Shown here in pieces: positions 1 to 8,855 of a stretch of 64,000 bases of DNA. The stretch is taken from assembly GCF_002831565.1 (NCBI RefSeq), contig NZ_CP025096.1, positions 5,757,014 through 5,821,013 of the forward strand, in the 5' to 3' direction. Each line of letters opens with the position of its first letter. Within the stretch, counting starts at the first letter, position 1. A program made the position numbers and the translations under genes. The notes below the pieces were generated by a model that made no database searches, had not been told where the DNA came from, and saw only the letters and a program-made list of their open reading frames with translations. The stretch is from Spirosoma pollinicola. GTDB lineage: Bacteria > Bacteroidota > Bacteroidia > Cytophagales > Spirosomataceae.

Positions 1-339
1 GGTATCAAGAACGTGACCATGAACGAGCCGTATTTTCCAGGGCACTTTCCCGGAAATCCGGTAATGCCCGGTGTTATGCAGCTTGAAGCAATGGCACAAA
101 CGGGTGGTATTCTGGTGCTTAGCACAGTGCCTGACCCAGAAAACTACTGGCCGTTTTTAGTTGGTATTGAGAACTGTCGGTTCCGGCGTAACGTCTTGCC
201 GGGCGACACTGTCATATTTCGGTGTGAGTTTACCTCGCCAATGAAGCGCGGAATTGTGAAAATGCAGGGCCGGGGCTATGTGGCCAACCTGCTGGTGTGC
301 GAAGCTGATATGATCGCCAGTCTGGTTAAAAAGAAATGA
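1..339 (+). CDS. fabZ: FabZ (3-hydroxyacyl-ACP dehydratase) domain, 3' end of a gene cut by the window edge, probably the LpxC-FabZ fusion
   Basis: The reading frame is open from base 1 to the TGA at 337-339. The protein carries the FabZ hot-dog fold signature: GHFPGNPVMPG with the catalytic His, then LEAMAQ with the catalytic Glu. FabZ dehydrates 3-hydroxyacyl-ACP in fatty acid synthesis. In many Bacteroidota it is fused to the C-terminus of LpxC, and that fusion gene lies directly upstream of lpxA, as here. The LpxC half would lie outside the window, so the fusion is inferred. A GTG inside the frame at position 13 is not a credible start, because conserved FabZ residues (GIKN) precede it. 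Confidence 0.9.
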   Translation, partial: GIKNVTMNEPYFPGHFPGNPVMPGVMQLEAMAQTGGILVLSTVPDPENYWPFLVGIENCRFRRNVLPGDTVIFRCEFTSPMKRGIVKMQGRGYVANLLVCEADMIASLVKKK

Positions 340-468
340 TAAATGATAAATGATGACTGATAAACAATGAATCACGACGAGTGCTATTCATTGTTCCGTC
401 TGGAAAGACAACTCATTCATCATCAAGCGGGCAGTTCCGCCATCATTCATCATTTATCATTCATCATT
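335..468. repeat. Imperfect inverted repeat of ATGAT/ATGAA units between fabZ and lpxA
   Basis: A 27-bp left arm (335-361) pairs with 442-468 at about 25 of 27 positions. A nested 9-bp pair lies at 364-372 and 386-394. The left arm overlaps the fabZ stop codon. The composition is simple (ATGATAA / ATTCATC), and similar elements occur near 39.6 kb and 50.7 kb. It could form an mRNA hairpin between fabZ and lpxA. No T-run follows it, so it is not a classic terminator. Confidence 0.6.
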
Positions 469-475
469 AAAAAAC

Positions 476-1273
476 ATGATTCAACCCTTAGCTTATATTC
501 ACCCAGAAGCGAAAATAGCGCAGAATGTGGTGATTGAACCCTTTGCCATTATCCATAAAGACGTTGAAATTGCTGAAGGAACATGGATTGGTTCGCACGC
601 AGTGATCAACGAGGGCGCCCGTATTGGCCGGAACTGTAAAATTTATCCGGGAGCTGTTATTTCGTCGACTCCGCAGGATTTGAAGTTCAACAACGAATAT
701 ACCCGGACCTATATTGGTGATAATACAACCATTCGCGAGTACGCTACCATTAGCCGGGGAACGGAAGAGCATTGGAAAACGGAGATTGGCTCCGATTGTC
801 TGGTGATGGCGTATGCACACGTAGCCCACGATTGCCGAATTGGCAACCATTGCCTGATTATTAATAATGTGCAAATGGGCGGCCACGTTCATATGGGCGA
901 TTGGGCCATCATTGGTGGTTCCAGTTCAGTTCACCAGTGGGTGAAAATTGGTGCTCATGCCATGATTTCGGGTGGCTCACTGGTTCGTAAGGATGTACCG
1001 CCATTTACGAAAGCTGCCCGCGAACCGCTTTCCTATACAGGCATAAATTCCATTGGCCTTCGTCGGCGGGGTTTTGAAAATGATAAGATCAACCAGATTC
1101 AGGAAATCTATCGCTACATCTACATGCGCGGACTGAATAATGCTGATGCCCTGACACAGATTGAACTTGAATTGCCTCCATCCGATGAACGCGACGAAAT
1201 CGTAAACTTCATCCGTACATCAGAACGGGGTATCATGAAAGGCCCGTCAACCAGCAGCGCAGAGCGGGAATAA
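476..1273 (+). CDS. lpxA: LpxA, UDP-N-acetylglucosamine acyltransferase
   Basis: This cytoplasmic enzyme starts lipid A synthesis by moving a 3-hydroxyacyl chain from acyl carrier protein to the 3-OH of UDP-GlcNAc. The 265 residues match the family length (about 262). The N-terminal two thirds are hexapeptide repeats forming a left-handed beta-helix (for example IGRNCKIYPGAVI). The catalytic His is H118 in HVAHDCRIGNH. The C-terminal helical part follows from about residue 190 (GLRRRGF). It lies 136 bp after fabZ on the same strand, the usual lipid A gene order. The ATG at 476 places the first hexapeptides correctly. Confidence 0.97.
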   Translation: MIQPLAYIHPEAKIAQNVVIEPFAIIHKDVEIAEGTWIGSHAVINEGARIGRNCKIYPGAVISSTPQDLKFNNEYTRTYIGDNTTIREYATISRGTEEHWKTEIGSDCLVMAYAHVAHDCRIGNHCLIINNVQMGGHVHMGDWAIIGGSSSVHQWVKIGAHAMISGGSLVRKDVPPFTKAAREPLSYTGINSIGLRRRGFENDKINQIQEIYRYIYMRGLNNADALTQIELELPPSDERDEIVNFIRTSERGIMKGPSTSSAERE

Positions 1274-1292
1274 ATTTTGTGGTAGTCTGATG

Positions 1293-1418
1293 GATGGCGC
1301 AAGGCTCCAGCCTTGTGCCTGTTATTCTCCGGCCTCTGGCCGGTCTTTAAAATCTCACTGTTTGAAATCGGCCAGAGGCCGGAGGATAACAGGCACAAGG
1401 CTGGAGCCTTGCGCCATC
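1293..1418. repeat. Long near-perfect hairpin between lpxA and an ABC ATPase gene
   Basis: Two 50-bp arms (1293-1342 and 1369-1418) are reverse complements with one mismatch, around a 26-bp loop. Each arm contains smaller internal palindromes (AAGGCTCCAGCCTT and CCGGCCTCTGGCCG). The head is GATGGCGC rather than the GTAG seen in other hairpins of the window. It lies 19 bp after the lpxA stop and 22 bp before the next start. It is probably a mobile palindromic repeat that may also act as a transcript end. Confidence 0.85.
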
Positions 1419-1440
1419 AGCGCCATCAGGCTATCACAAG

Positions 1441-2061
1441 ATGCTGACAATCACTACCGAGAACATCGGCAAAAAATACCGAAGGGAGTGGATTTTTCGG
1501 CGTGTAAACCTGACGCTTGCTGCTGGTGCGAGTTACACGTTTGTAGGTCCTAATGGCAGCGGAAAATCTACATTACTACAACTGTTAGCCGGGAATTTAC
1601 CCGCTACAGAGGGAACACTAACCTATTCAATGGTTGACAAACTCATTGATTCCGATGACTGGTTTCGGCAGGTGAGTATTGCCGCCCCTTATCTTGAGTT
1701 GGTGGAAGAGTTGACGCTTGACGAACTGCTGACGTTTCATCAGACCTTTAAACCCTTCCGAAACGGTCTTACATCCGAATCTGTAGCCGACCGCCTGTTA
1801 CTGACACACGCTCGGAATAAAGAAATCAAGTACTTTTCGTCGGGCATGAAGCAGCGCGTAAAACTCGGGCTGGCTTTTTTCTCCAATTCCCCAATCGTCA
1901 TTCTGGACGAGCCTACGTCAAACCTCGACCAGCAGGGCGCTGCCTGGTATCATGAGCAGGTGCGCCAACTTGGTGCTGACCAACTCCTGTTGATCGGCTC
2001 CAACCAACCCGAGGAATATGATTTCTGCCCCAATGTGATTGATGTGATGCAGTGGAAATGA
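1441..2061 (+). CDS. ABC transporter ATP-binding protein without an adjacent permease
   Basis: This 206-residue protein is a single ABC ATPase domain. Walker A is GPNGSGKST (36-44), the signature motif is SSGMKQR (about 133-139) and Walker B is VILDEP (about 153-158). The signature (SSGMKQR instead of LSGGQ) is typical of the CcmA/ABC-2 exporter type of ATPase. No permease gene is next to it on the same strand, and the neighbouring permease on the other strand has its own ATPase. The substrate is unknown. The start ATG lies just after the long hairpin at 1293-1418. Confidence 0.88.
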   Translation: MLTITTENIGKKYRREWIFRRVNLTLAAGASYTFVGPNGSGKSTLLQLLAGNLPATEGTLTYSMVDKLIDSDDWFRQVSIAAPYLELVEELTLDELLTFHQTFKPFRNGLTSESVADRLLLTHARNKEIKYFSSGMKQRVKLGLAFFSNSPIVILDEPTSNLDQQGAAWYHEQVRQLGADQLLLIGSNQPEEYDFCPNVIDVMQWK

Positions 2062-2093
2062 GGTGATAATTGGATTAGCTACTTATACCTGAT

Positions 2094-4718
2094 TTACCCC
2101 TCAGCCCGAAGCACATCCAGCGGTGGTCTGACCAGTACTTCACGACTGTTGAAAACGCCGATCAGGACAGTCATGGCCGTTACCGAAAAAGAGATGATGA
2201 GCAATGGCAATAGGTTGGGCTGATAGGGCACTTCGAAAACAAACCGCGCTAACGCCCAGGTGCCCACTACGGAAAGCAGAATACCCGAAAGAGCAGCCAG
2301 GAGACCCAGTAACCCATATTCGAGTGCAGTAATACGTAGAATCTGAGCGCGGCTCGCCCCGAGGGTGCGGAGAAGGACGCTTTCGCGGAGCCGCTGGTAT
2401 TTGCTGATAACCACCGAACTGGCCAATACCAGCAAACCTGTCAGAATACTAAACAAGGCCATAAACTGGATAACGAACGAGATCTGGCCCAGAATATCGT
2501 CTACCGTTTTCAAAATCAGGCCCAGATCAATGGCTGAAACGTTCGGGAAATTGCTGACTAAGGCCCGTTGTAGCGTGGCCGATGCCTGATTGTTGGGCAC
2601 ACGGGTCATGAGCACATGAAACTGGGGTGCCTGCTCCAAAACTCCGGATGGAAAAACAACCAGAAAATTGGTTTGTACCCGATTCCATTCAACTTCACGG
2701 GTGCCGCCAACAATGGTTTGAATAGGCGCACCCTGCACATTGAAATCGAGCGTGTCGCCAAGTTTGATGTGCATTCGATCCAGAAAGTCTTTCTCAATGG
2801 ATACATAAATAGCGCCGTTCTCCTGATAAGGCGCTTTGCCCGATGTTAACTTCTCCGACGAAATCAGCGTGTCGCGGTAGGTAACCCGGTATTCGCGGGT
2901 GAAAGCCCATTTGGGTGTTTTCGCCGTCGTATCTTTCGTGTCTTTACGGAGAGATTCGGTGGTTCCATTGATGTCTGACAGGCGCATCGTTACAACCGGC
3001 ACTTCCTGTACAATGGGTAAACGTTGCTTTTTAACGAGCGACCGGATACCTGCAATTTGCTCATTCTGAATGTCGAAAAGCACCATGTTTGGCTGATTGC
3101 CACTGGATGATAATTCGACCCGACCGAGCAAAAGTCCTTGTGTTAAGTAAAGAGTAGCGATAAGAAAAGCCCCCAGGCCAATGGATGTGACGAGGATAAG
3201 CGTCTGGTTATTGGGCCGGTATAAGTTTGCCAGACTCTGTCGCCAGATATAACTCCACGATGCTGGAAAAAATCGGCGTACCAGCCAGATCAGCCCAAGG
3301 CCAAGGGCCGTTAAAATGCCGAAGGCCAGTGCAAGCCCACCTGTAAAGCCAAGGGCCAGCATGAAGTTGTGCGTTTGCAGATAGGCAAAGCCAACAATAA
3401 ACCCAATGACCAGAAAATACACCAGCCACCGCAATGGGTCGCGGTTGCTCAAATCGTCTTCATAGGAACTACGCAGCGTACGCAGGGGCGACACATTCCG
3501 AATCGCCAGCAGGGGAAGCAACGCAAACAGGACCGAAATAAGTAAACCTGTGCCAATACCGCCAAGAATGGCCGATCCGGATAAAGTTGTTTCGACCGTA
3601 ATAGGCAGGAAATTGCCAAAAACGCGGGGTAGCACCAATTGCACCACCGAGCCTATCAACGCACCAATAATGGCACCCATGAGGCCCATCAAAGCGGTCT
3701 GAATAAGATAAATCAAGAACGCCTGCCGCCCGCTGGCACCAAGTGTTCGCAAAATCGCTACCGACGTAACCTTTTCTTTCACATACAGTTGGACCGCACT
3801 GGCAACACCAACACAACCCAGCAGCAAGGCAACAAAAGCAACCAAGCTAAGGTATTTGGTCAGGTCGGCAAAGGAGCGACCGGTTTGCTTTTTTCGTGCG
3901 GTAACCGTGTCGTAATTAAGCCCGGCTTTTTCCAATTTAGGCCCGACCTGCTTAATGATCTTTTCGATATCTGTACCATCCGCGAATCGGAAATAGTACT
4001 TATAATTTACTCTGCTGCCACGCTGTATTAAGCCCTCCGCCACAAACGGCAGAAAGACGGTTGGAGCTACAGTGCTCGTCACAGCCGACTGTCCCGGGGT
4101 TTTTAATACGCGGCCAATAATTTTATAGGAAACACCTCCAACTTGTATAGAATCGCCTACCTGCGCCCCAAACTGAATCATAAGCGCATCATCAACCAGC
4201 GCATAGGGCTGCTTTACAGCGTTGTGAAACTGAGATAGCCAACGCTTTTGGGCTGATTGTGGAACAATCTGCCATTGGCCATAGTAAGGATAGTCGTTGC
4301 CCCCCCCAGAATCGCCGTAACTTAAATGCTTGATCTGAGCAAGCCTTACACCCCGACTTTTCGGAAATGCAACCATCGAAGCAAACGAGATTTCACGGGT
4401 ATATTCGTAAGGACTACTAATTAGTATATTTTTATCAGTATACTTATTGGTATACCTGCGGGATATATCAGGGGCAACTCTCTTTAGAAGCGGATAAAAA
4501 AGCTTCTCTTTATTGGGTTCGTTAGACGACAGTACCAAATCGGCACCGAGTAGCTCGCGGGCCTGATCGTCGATACTCCGGGAGAGGTTGTCGCCAAAGG
4601 AGTTGATGGCTACCAGCGCGGCAATGCCCAGCACAATGGCCGACATAAATAACAGTAATCGTTGTCGGCTTCGGCGGCTATCGCGCCAGGCCATTCGGAA
4701 AAGCCAGGAGGTGTTCAT
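2094..4718 (-). CDS. ybbP: FtsX/MacB-type ABC transporter permease, YbbP-like
   Basis: This 874-residue inner-membrane protein has an N-terminal helix (about 24-42), a large periplasmic domain, a block of three FtsX-type helices (about 290-410), further paired helices (about 430-480), a second periplasmic domain and a C-terminal FtsX block (about 745-860). The doubled FtsX layout is that of E. coli YbbP. It lies 47 bp downstream of a LolD/YbbA-type ATPase on the same strand, with a tesA-like gene divergent from that ATPase. The same tesA / ybbA-ybbP order occurs in E. coli. The family is thought to handle hydrophobic envelope compounds; the actual substrate is unknown. Confidence 0.88.
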   Translation of the reverse strand: MNTSWLFRMAWRDSRRSRQRLLLFMSAIVLGIAALVAINSFGDNLSRSIDDQARELLGADLVLSSNEPNKEKLFYPLLKRVAPDISRRYTNKYTDKNILISSPYEYTREISFASMVAFPKSRGVRLAQIKHLSYGDSGGGNDYPYYGQWQIVPQSAQKRWLSQFHNAVKQPYALVDDALMIQFGAQVGDSIQVGGVSYKIIGRVLKTPGQSAVTSTVAPTVFLPFVAEGLIQRGSRVNYKYYFRFADGTDIEKIIKQVGPKLEKAGLNYDTVTARKKQTGRSFADLTKYLSLVAFVALLLGCVGVASAVQLYVKEKVTSVAILRTLGASGRQAFLIYLIQTALMGLMGAIIGALIGSVVQLVLPRVFGNFLPITVETTLSGSAILGGIGTGLLISVLFALLPLLAIRNVSPLRTLRSSYEDDLSNRDPLRWLVYFLVIGFIVGFAYLQTHNFMLALGFTGGLALAFGILTALGLGLIWLVRRFFPASWSYIWRQSLANLYRPNNQTLILVTSIGLGAFLIATLYLTQGLLLGRVELSSSGNQPNMVLFDIQNEQIAGIRSLVKKQRLPIVQEVPVVTMRLSDINGTTESLRKDTKDTTAKTPKWAFTREYRVTYRDTLISSEKLTSGKAPYQENGAIYVSIEKDFLDRMHIKLGDTLDFNVQGAPIQTIVGGTREVEWNRVQTNFLVVFPSGVLEQAPQFHVLMTRVPNNQASATLQRALVSNFPNVSAIDLGLILKTVDDILGQISFVIQFMALFSILTGLLVLASSVVISKYQRLRESVLLRTLGASRAQILRITALEYGLLGLLAALSGILLSVVGTWALARFVFEVPYQPNLLPLLIISFSVTAMTVLIGVFNSREVLVRPPLDVLRAEG

Positions 4719-4765
4719 TGAATTTTGACTGAGTGAATGATAAAATGGGTGAATGATTATACAGA

Positions 4766-5482
4766 TTATTCCCCCATTCGATCACTCGCCGAGACGCCAG
4801 CCCGGTCATTCACTAATTGTTCTACAACCGTTCCGCCCTTGATACGGATAACGCGCTGGGTGCGGGAGGCCAGTTCCATATCGTGCGTAACGAGAACGAG
4901 GGTTGTTCCGGCTTCGCGGTTGAGCTCGAAGAGTAAGTCTACTACGGTGGCACTGGTATCGGCGTCGAGGTTCCCCGTGGGCTCATCGGCAAAAAGGAGC
5001 TTGGGCCGATTGGCAAAAGCTCGTGCCAGCGAAACCCGTTGCTGCTCACCACCCGAGAGCTGAGTAGGGTAGTGGTGCCCGCGTTTGCCTAAACCAACGC
5101 GTTCCAGCAGGGCCTGTGCCGCTTTTTCGGCTCCTTTCTCGCCCCGCAGTTCGAGCGGAACCATCACGTTTTCCAGGGCGGTAAGGGTAGGCAGGAGCTG
5201 AAAGTTCTGGAAAATAAAGCCGACGTATTGATTTCGTATCGCTGCCCGCTGGTCTTCGTTGAGTGTATCCAGCCGAACATCATTGAGGTAAACGCTGCCC
5301 GACGAAGCCCGATCCAAACCGGCACACAAGCCCAGCAGCGTAGTTTTGCCGCTACCCGATGGGCCAACGATGGAGAACGTATCGCCCGGTTCGAGGGTAA
5401 AGTTGACGCCGTGCAAAACCGTCAGGTCCTGACCCCCGCTCGAATAGGTTTTCGTTAGATTTTCAACGTGAAGAATACTCAT
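4766..5482 (-). CDS. ybbA: ABC transporter ATP-binding protein, LolD/YbbA type
   Basis: A 238-residue ATPase that should pair with the YbbP-like permease just downstream. Walker A is GPSGSGKTT (about 40-48), the signature LSGGEQQR and Walker B LLFADEPTGNLD are present, followed by the switch His in VTHDME. This pattern is typical of the MacB/LolD subfamily. I chose the start at 5482 because the protein then begins MSILHVENLTKTY, as in homologues; the frame stays open upstream to 5548, but those 22 residues resemble nothing. The divergent tesA-like gene begins 111 bp away. Confidence 0.92.
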   Translation of the reverse strand: MSILHVENLTKTYSSGGQDLTVLHGVNFTLEPGDTFSIVGPSGSGKTTLLGLCAGLDRASSGSVYLNDVRLDTLNEDQRAAIRNQYVGFIFQNFQLLPTLTALENVMVPLELRGEKGAEKAAQALLERVGLGKRGHHYPTQLSGGEQQRVSLARAFANRPKLLFADEPTGNLDADTSATVVDLLFELNREAGTTLVLVTHDMELASRTQRVIRIKGGTVVEQLVNDRAGVSASDRMGE

Positions 5483-5510
5483 GGAACAAAAAAGGGTTGT
5501 TGCGACTTTC

Positions 5511-5575
5511 TTAAACGCAAAGACGCAAGGATAACGCAATAGGCACAAAGTAATCTTAGCGTACTTTGCGTTTAA
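5511..5575. repeat. Inverted repeat in the ybbA-tesA divergent gap
   Basis: Two 12-bp arms, TTAAACGCAAAG (5511-5522) and CTTTGCGTTTAA (5564-5575), are perfect reverse complements separated by 41 bp rich in CGCAA units. It lies between two divergent starts. It may be an operator or a decayed repeat; the sequence alone does not decide. Confidence 0.6.
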
Positions 5576-5593
5576 TTAACTGATGTACTCTTT

Positions 5594-6301
5594 ATGAAGT
5601 TCTGCCTGAATCGCAAAACACCTTATTCTGTGATAAGCGGGTTGTTGCTGGTCTTAACGGTCTGGGGCTGTGGCTCATCCGATACCAAAACGAACACCAC
5701 AACGACACCCGCCGAACAAGCGGCCTCAAAACCTGACAGTCCGGCTAAAAAGCAAACGATTCTATTTTACGGCAATAGCCTGACCGCCGGTTATGGCGTT
5801 GAGCCATCGCAGGCGTTTTCGGCCCTGATCGGCAAAAAGGTTGACTCTTTGGGCTTAAACTATAGGGTTGTAAACGCCGGGTTAAGTGGCGAAACGACTG
5901 CTGGGGGCAAGAGCCGTATTGGTTGGGTGCTGCGCCAGCCTGTTGCCATTTTCGTGCTGGAATTGGGCGGCAACGACGGTTTGCGGGGACTCCCGCTTGC
6001 CGACACCCGGAAAAACCTGCAAGCGATTATGGATACCGTTCGGCAAAAAAGCCCGCAGGCAACAATTGTGCTGGCCGGGATGCAGATTCCACCCAATATG
6101 GGCACGTCCTACACGAAAGAGTTTCGAGGTATGTTCAAGGAGTTAGCCGACAAAAATAAAGCCGTTCTTATTCCGTTCCTGCTCGAAAACGTGGGGGGGA
6201 TTCCCAAACTGAACCAGCCCGATGGCATTCACCCAACCCCCGCCGGGCATAAAATTGTTGCCAACACAGTCTGGAAGGTAATTCGGCCTTTGCTGAAATA
6301 A
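5594..6301 (+). CDS. tesA: TesA-like SGNH/GDSL lipase-esterase, lipoprotein
   Basis: The 235-residue protein has a lipoprotein signal (LTVWGC, lipidated Cys26), a Thr/Ala-rich linker, and an SGNH hydrolase domain from about residue 52. The nucleophile block is YGNSLTAGYG, with Ser62 and Asn in place of the Asp of GDSL. Block III is ELGGND, and the Asp-His pair lies in DGIHPTPAGH near the C-terminus. E. coli TesA is a periplasmic thioesterase/lysophospholipase; here the protein should be membrane-anchored. It is divergent from the ybbA-ybbP pair, as in E. coli. A terminator follows 30 bp after the stop. Confidence 0.9.
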   Translation: MKFCLNRKTPYSVISGLLLVLTVWGCGSSDTKTNTTTTPAEQAASKPDSPAKKQTILFYGNSLTAGYGVEPSQAFSALIGKKVDSLGLNYRVVNAGLSGETTAGGKSRIGWVLRQPVAIFVLELGGNDGLRGLPLADTRKNLQAIMDTVRQKSPQATIVLAGMQIPPNMGTSYTKEFRGMFKELADKNKAVLIPFLLENVGGIPKLNQPDGIHPTPAGHKIVANTVWKVIRPLLK

Positions 6302-6330
6302 GGGTCTAAACACGGAGTCACGGAGGACAC

Positions 6331-6366
6331 AAAAAAAAGCCCCAACACGTGTCGGGGCTTTTTTTT
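6331..6366 (+). terminator. Rho-independent terminator after the tesA-like gene
   Basis: An A-run is followed by the stem AGCCCCAACAC / GTGTCGGGGCT (one mismatch) and then eight T. The A-run and T-run make it usable from both strands, so it could also serve the convergent tamL gene that ends at 6436. Confidence 0.85.
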
Positions 6367-6433
6367 GTAGTGCCGACCGGGACGGTCGGGTGTGTTCCTG
6401 CACTTATCACCCGACCGGGACAGTCGGTACTAC
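6367..6433. repeat. Pair of GTAG-headed palindromes facing each other (REP-like)
   Basis: One unit begins GTAGTGCCGACCGGGACGG at 6367 and forms a CCGACC/GGTCGG hairpin. A second unit in inverted orientation ends CAGTCGGTACTAC at 6433. The same sequence occurs as a single compact element at 29308-29336. A conserved GTAG head on a small hairpin is the known hallmark of REP elements mobilised by RAYT transposases. It sits between the convergent tesA-like and tamL genes. Confidence 0.7.
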
Positions 6434-6435
6434 AA

Positions 6436-8853
6436 TTAAAACGGATAGCCGACGGCTATGTTGAAGACCAGGTTTTGCTTGCGCCAATCGCTGCTTCCGA
6501 AAGCAATCTGGTTAATGACCCACTCACTGCCATTGGTTTTATAAGGTTTTCGCAATGGTGTTGCCAGATCGAAACGCACTAGAAAATAAGACAAGTCGAT
6601 GCGAATACCGACACCTGCGCCAATGGCAATCTGTTTGTAAAAGTCTGAGCTGAATTTAGCCTGAGCCTCTGCGCCAAAAATGTCATTGTCGGAGTACGTC
6701 CAGATGTTTCCCGCATCGACAAAAACCGCTCCTTCGATGTATTTCGTGAATTTCGCCCGGATTTCTGTATTGGCTTCCAGCTTGATGTCACCACCGCCAT
6801 CCTGGAACAGCAAGGCGTTTCGAATAGTATCGCGCGTGAATAGACCTGGCCCGATGGCCCGTGGCCGGAAGGCGCGTATGCTGTTGCTACCCCCTACAAA
6901 ATACTGTTTTGTTAAGGGCAACTGGAGCCCTTTGGAATTGCCATAGGTGATACCCAAACCGCCAAATAACCGGTTGGCCCAGGTTATTTTTGGCGTTAGT
7001 TTTGTGTATAGACGGGCGTCGGCATCAAGCCGTAGATATTGAGCGAATGGAACTTTAAAAATGATCTTGTCGCCATTGTCATCCCGTTTTTTAGCAAACA
7101 GATTAATTATATTTCCCGCAATTTCTGCGTTCGTCGCTAAGCGAAATGTGGTTGCAGAAGCAGACCGGAGCGATGTGTTGTAATTGAATGAATATAAGGA
7201 GCTTAAGATTAACTGCTTTGCGTTTTTAACCGTTAGTAATTGACGGAAAATGAACGGATTGTTACTTGCCGAGTCAATAAAAGCCGTGCTAATGTTAGAA
7301 GGTAGAACGTATGTAATATTAAATGGTTGAAAAACATGTTCTACCTGCTGGTTTTGCCGCCATGCATAGCCAAATGTTGTCTGGAATGAATTGAGGTCGT
7401 ATAGCCCCCCCCGAATTATTTTTTGATAACTGAGAGTGGCATTTGTTTTGGGTAATGCCTGACGGCGCTCGTCATATTTGAATCGAATTGGACTCACAAG
7501 GCGGGGGAAGCTCAATAGAGCATCGGCACCAAAGCGGTAGTTCGTAATGCTCTGCTGACCCCCACCTATCTGAAATTCAATCCCGACGTTGGTATTGATC
7601 GTTAATAATTCGGCACGTCTGAGCGCATTGCGATCTCTCCAACTAAGCACCACCTGCGAACCATTAAAGTTGTTCGAGCGTGAGGTACCGTCAAGTTCAG
7701 CCCGCACCGATTTCGTTGGGTAAGGAGTCAGGTAATAATGTACATCAAGTGCCGCCGAGTCGCCTTGTTGGTAGGGCTCGAATCTGTTGCGGACAAACTT
7801 GAACGCCCCAACGTTAATAAACCGCGAAAGAGTTAAGTCCTGTGTCCGGCTATTATAGCGCTTTCCGGGCTGTACCGTTACTATATCGCGGAAAAGTTTG
7901 GGGTTAAATCGTTTTGTTGAGTCGACAATCGTATACCGTTCTTCGCTTTTATAGGCTTTACTTAAGTTTGTGTCGGCCTGTGCAGTTGACAGACTGTAGT
8001 TTGGGTAAAGAAACACATTTCGAATGCCATAAGGTAAACCGGCCGCTTCGGGCATATCGGGCTTAATGGCAAAATAGAGGGTTGTGCGATGTCGGGCGGT
8101 ATCGTTATCGGCCAGAATAGCCAGATAGTCTGGCAGAAAGTAGTAGAACCCCCGTTGTTTAATGGCCTGACTGACACGCTCTCGTTCGAGCTTAAGGTTA
8201 TCGAAGCGGTAGGGGTCGCCTTTTTTTATGATCGTTCGCCGGGCTGCAAACCGAAGAGCCGATTTCATAGACTGCCGAATGTTGGTAGTGTCGATAAATA
8301 CGATGGTATCTATGGAAAAACGCTGTTTAACCCCTACCGTATAAACCCCTCTCGCTTTGTAGCCGATTTCTTTCAGTACGCCCGTTACGTTGGAGCCAAA
8401 ATAGCCTTCGTTTTGTAAGGTAGCTTTCCAGACGGGTGTATTCGATGAAATGGCTTTGGCACTGGCCAGTACCGGCTCTTCGCCAAACTTGCGCCGGAAC
8501 CACGCCCGGAAGCCATTTTTGCGTGGCTCGCCGAACAGGTAATACAAACCAACTTTATAGGGAAAGCCAAATAATTGCTTGTTGGGTCTTGGCCGGGCCA
8601 ATGCCCCTAATTGCTCTTTCAGGTTATCCTGCTCGTCTTTAGATACGGCCGAATCGGCATTCATAACAATGTCGGTCCCGGCATAAAGTCGCTCATTGGC
8701 GGGCAGATGCTTGGCAATATTACAGGCGTTAAGAGAGAGAATAAACAGGAACAGGAGTAACTGTATTGCCGGACGTAGTGGCCCGGCAATGCGTTGCTTT
8801 AACCCGTTTGGGGCACGCTGGATAGCTATAAAATGGTACAGACGAACAATCAT
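6436..8853 (-). CDS. tamL: TamL, lipoprotein form of TamA (Omp85-family outer membrane assembly protein)
   Basis: An 805-residue outer-membrane protein. The N-terminus is basic, then a hydrophobic stretch ends in LSLNAC, a lipobox with Cys44. POTRA-type repeats follow (for example FSIDTIVFIDTTNIRQS), then an Omp85 barrel with the GxxxIRAFRP-like motif (GGSNSIRAFRPRAIGPG) and a terminal aromatic residue (VGYPF). Bacteroidota carry a lipidated TamA variant called TamL, which works with TamB to move or fold outer-membrane proteins or lipids. The tamB gene ends 2 bp upstream on the same strand, so the two are surely one operon, here in the order tamB-tamL. Confidence 0.92.
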   Translation of the reverse strand: MIVRLYHFIAIQRAPNGLKQRIAGPLRPAIQLLLFLFILSLNACNIAKHLPANERLYAGTDIVMNADSAVSKDEQDNLKEQLGALARPRPNKQLFGFPYKVGLYYLFGEPRKNGFRAWFRRKFGEEPVLASAKAISSNTPVWKATLQNEGYFGSNVTGVLKEIGYKARGVYTVGVKQRFSIDTIVFIDTTNIRQSMKSALRFAARRTIIKKGDPYRFDNLKLERERVSQAIKQRGFYYFLPDYLAILADNDTARHRTTLYFAIKPDMPEAAGLPYGIRNVFLYPNYSLSTAQADTNLSKAYKSEERYTIVDSTKRFNPKLFRDIVTVQPGKRYNSRTQDLTLSRFINVGAFKFVRNRFEPYQQGDSAALDVHYYLTPYPTKSVRAELDGTSRSNNFNGSQVVLSWRDRNALRRAELLTINTNVGIEFQIGGGQQSITNYRFGADALLSFPRLVSPIRFKYDERRQALPKTNATLSYQKIIRGGLYDLNSFQTTFGYAWRQNQQVEHVFQPFNITYVLPSNISTAFIDSASNNPFIFRQLLTVKNAKQLILSSLYSFNYNTSLRSASATTFRLATNAEIAGNIINLFAKKRDDNGDKIIFKVPFAQYLRLDADARLYTKLTPKITWANRLFGGLGITYGNSKGLQLPLTKQYFVGGSNSIRAFRPRAIGPGLFTRDTIRNALLFQDGGGDIKLEANTEIRAKFTKYIEGAVFVDAGNIWTYSDNDIFGAEAQAKFSSDFYKQIAIGAGVGIRIDLSYFLVRFDLATPLRKPYKTNGSEWVINQIAFGSSDWRKQNLVFNIAVGYPF

Positions 8854-8855
8854 AG

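Noticed and set aside
1290-1553. A small plus-strand gene across the hairpin at 1293-1418
   Set aside because: The frame runs through both hairpin arms and into the ABC ATPase gene in another frame; the protein has the composition of a palindrome.
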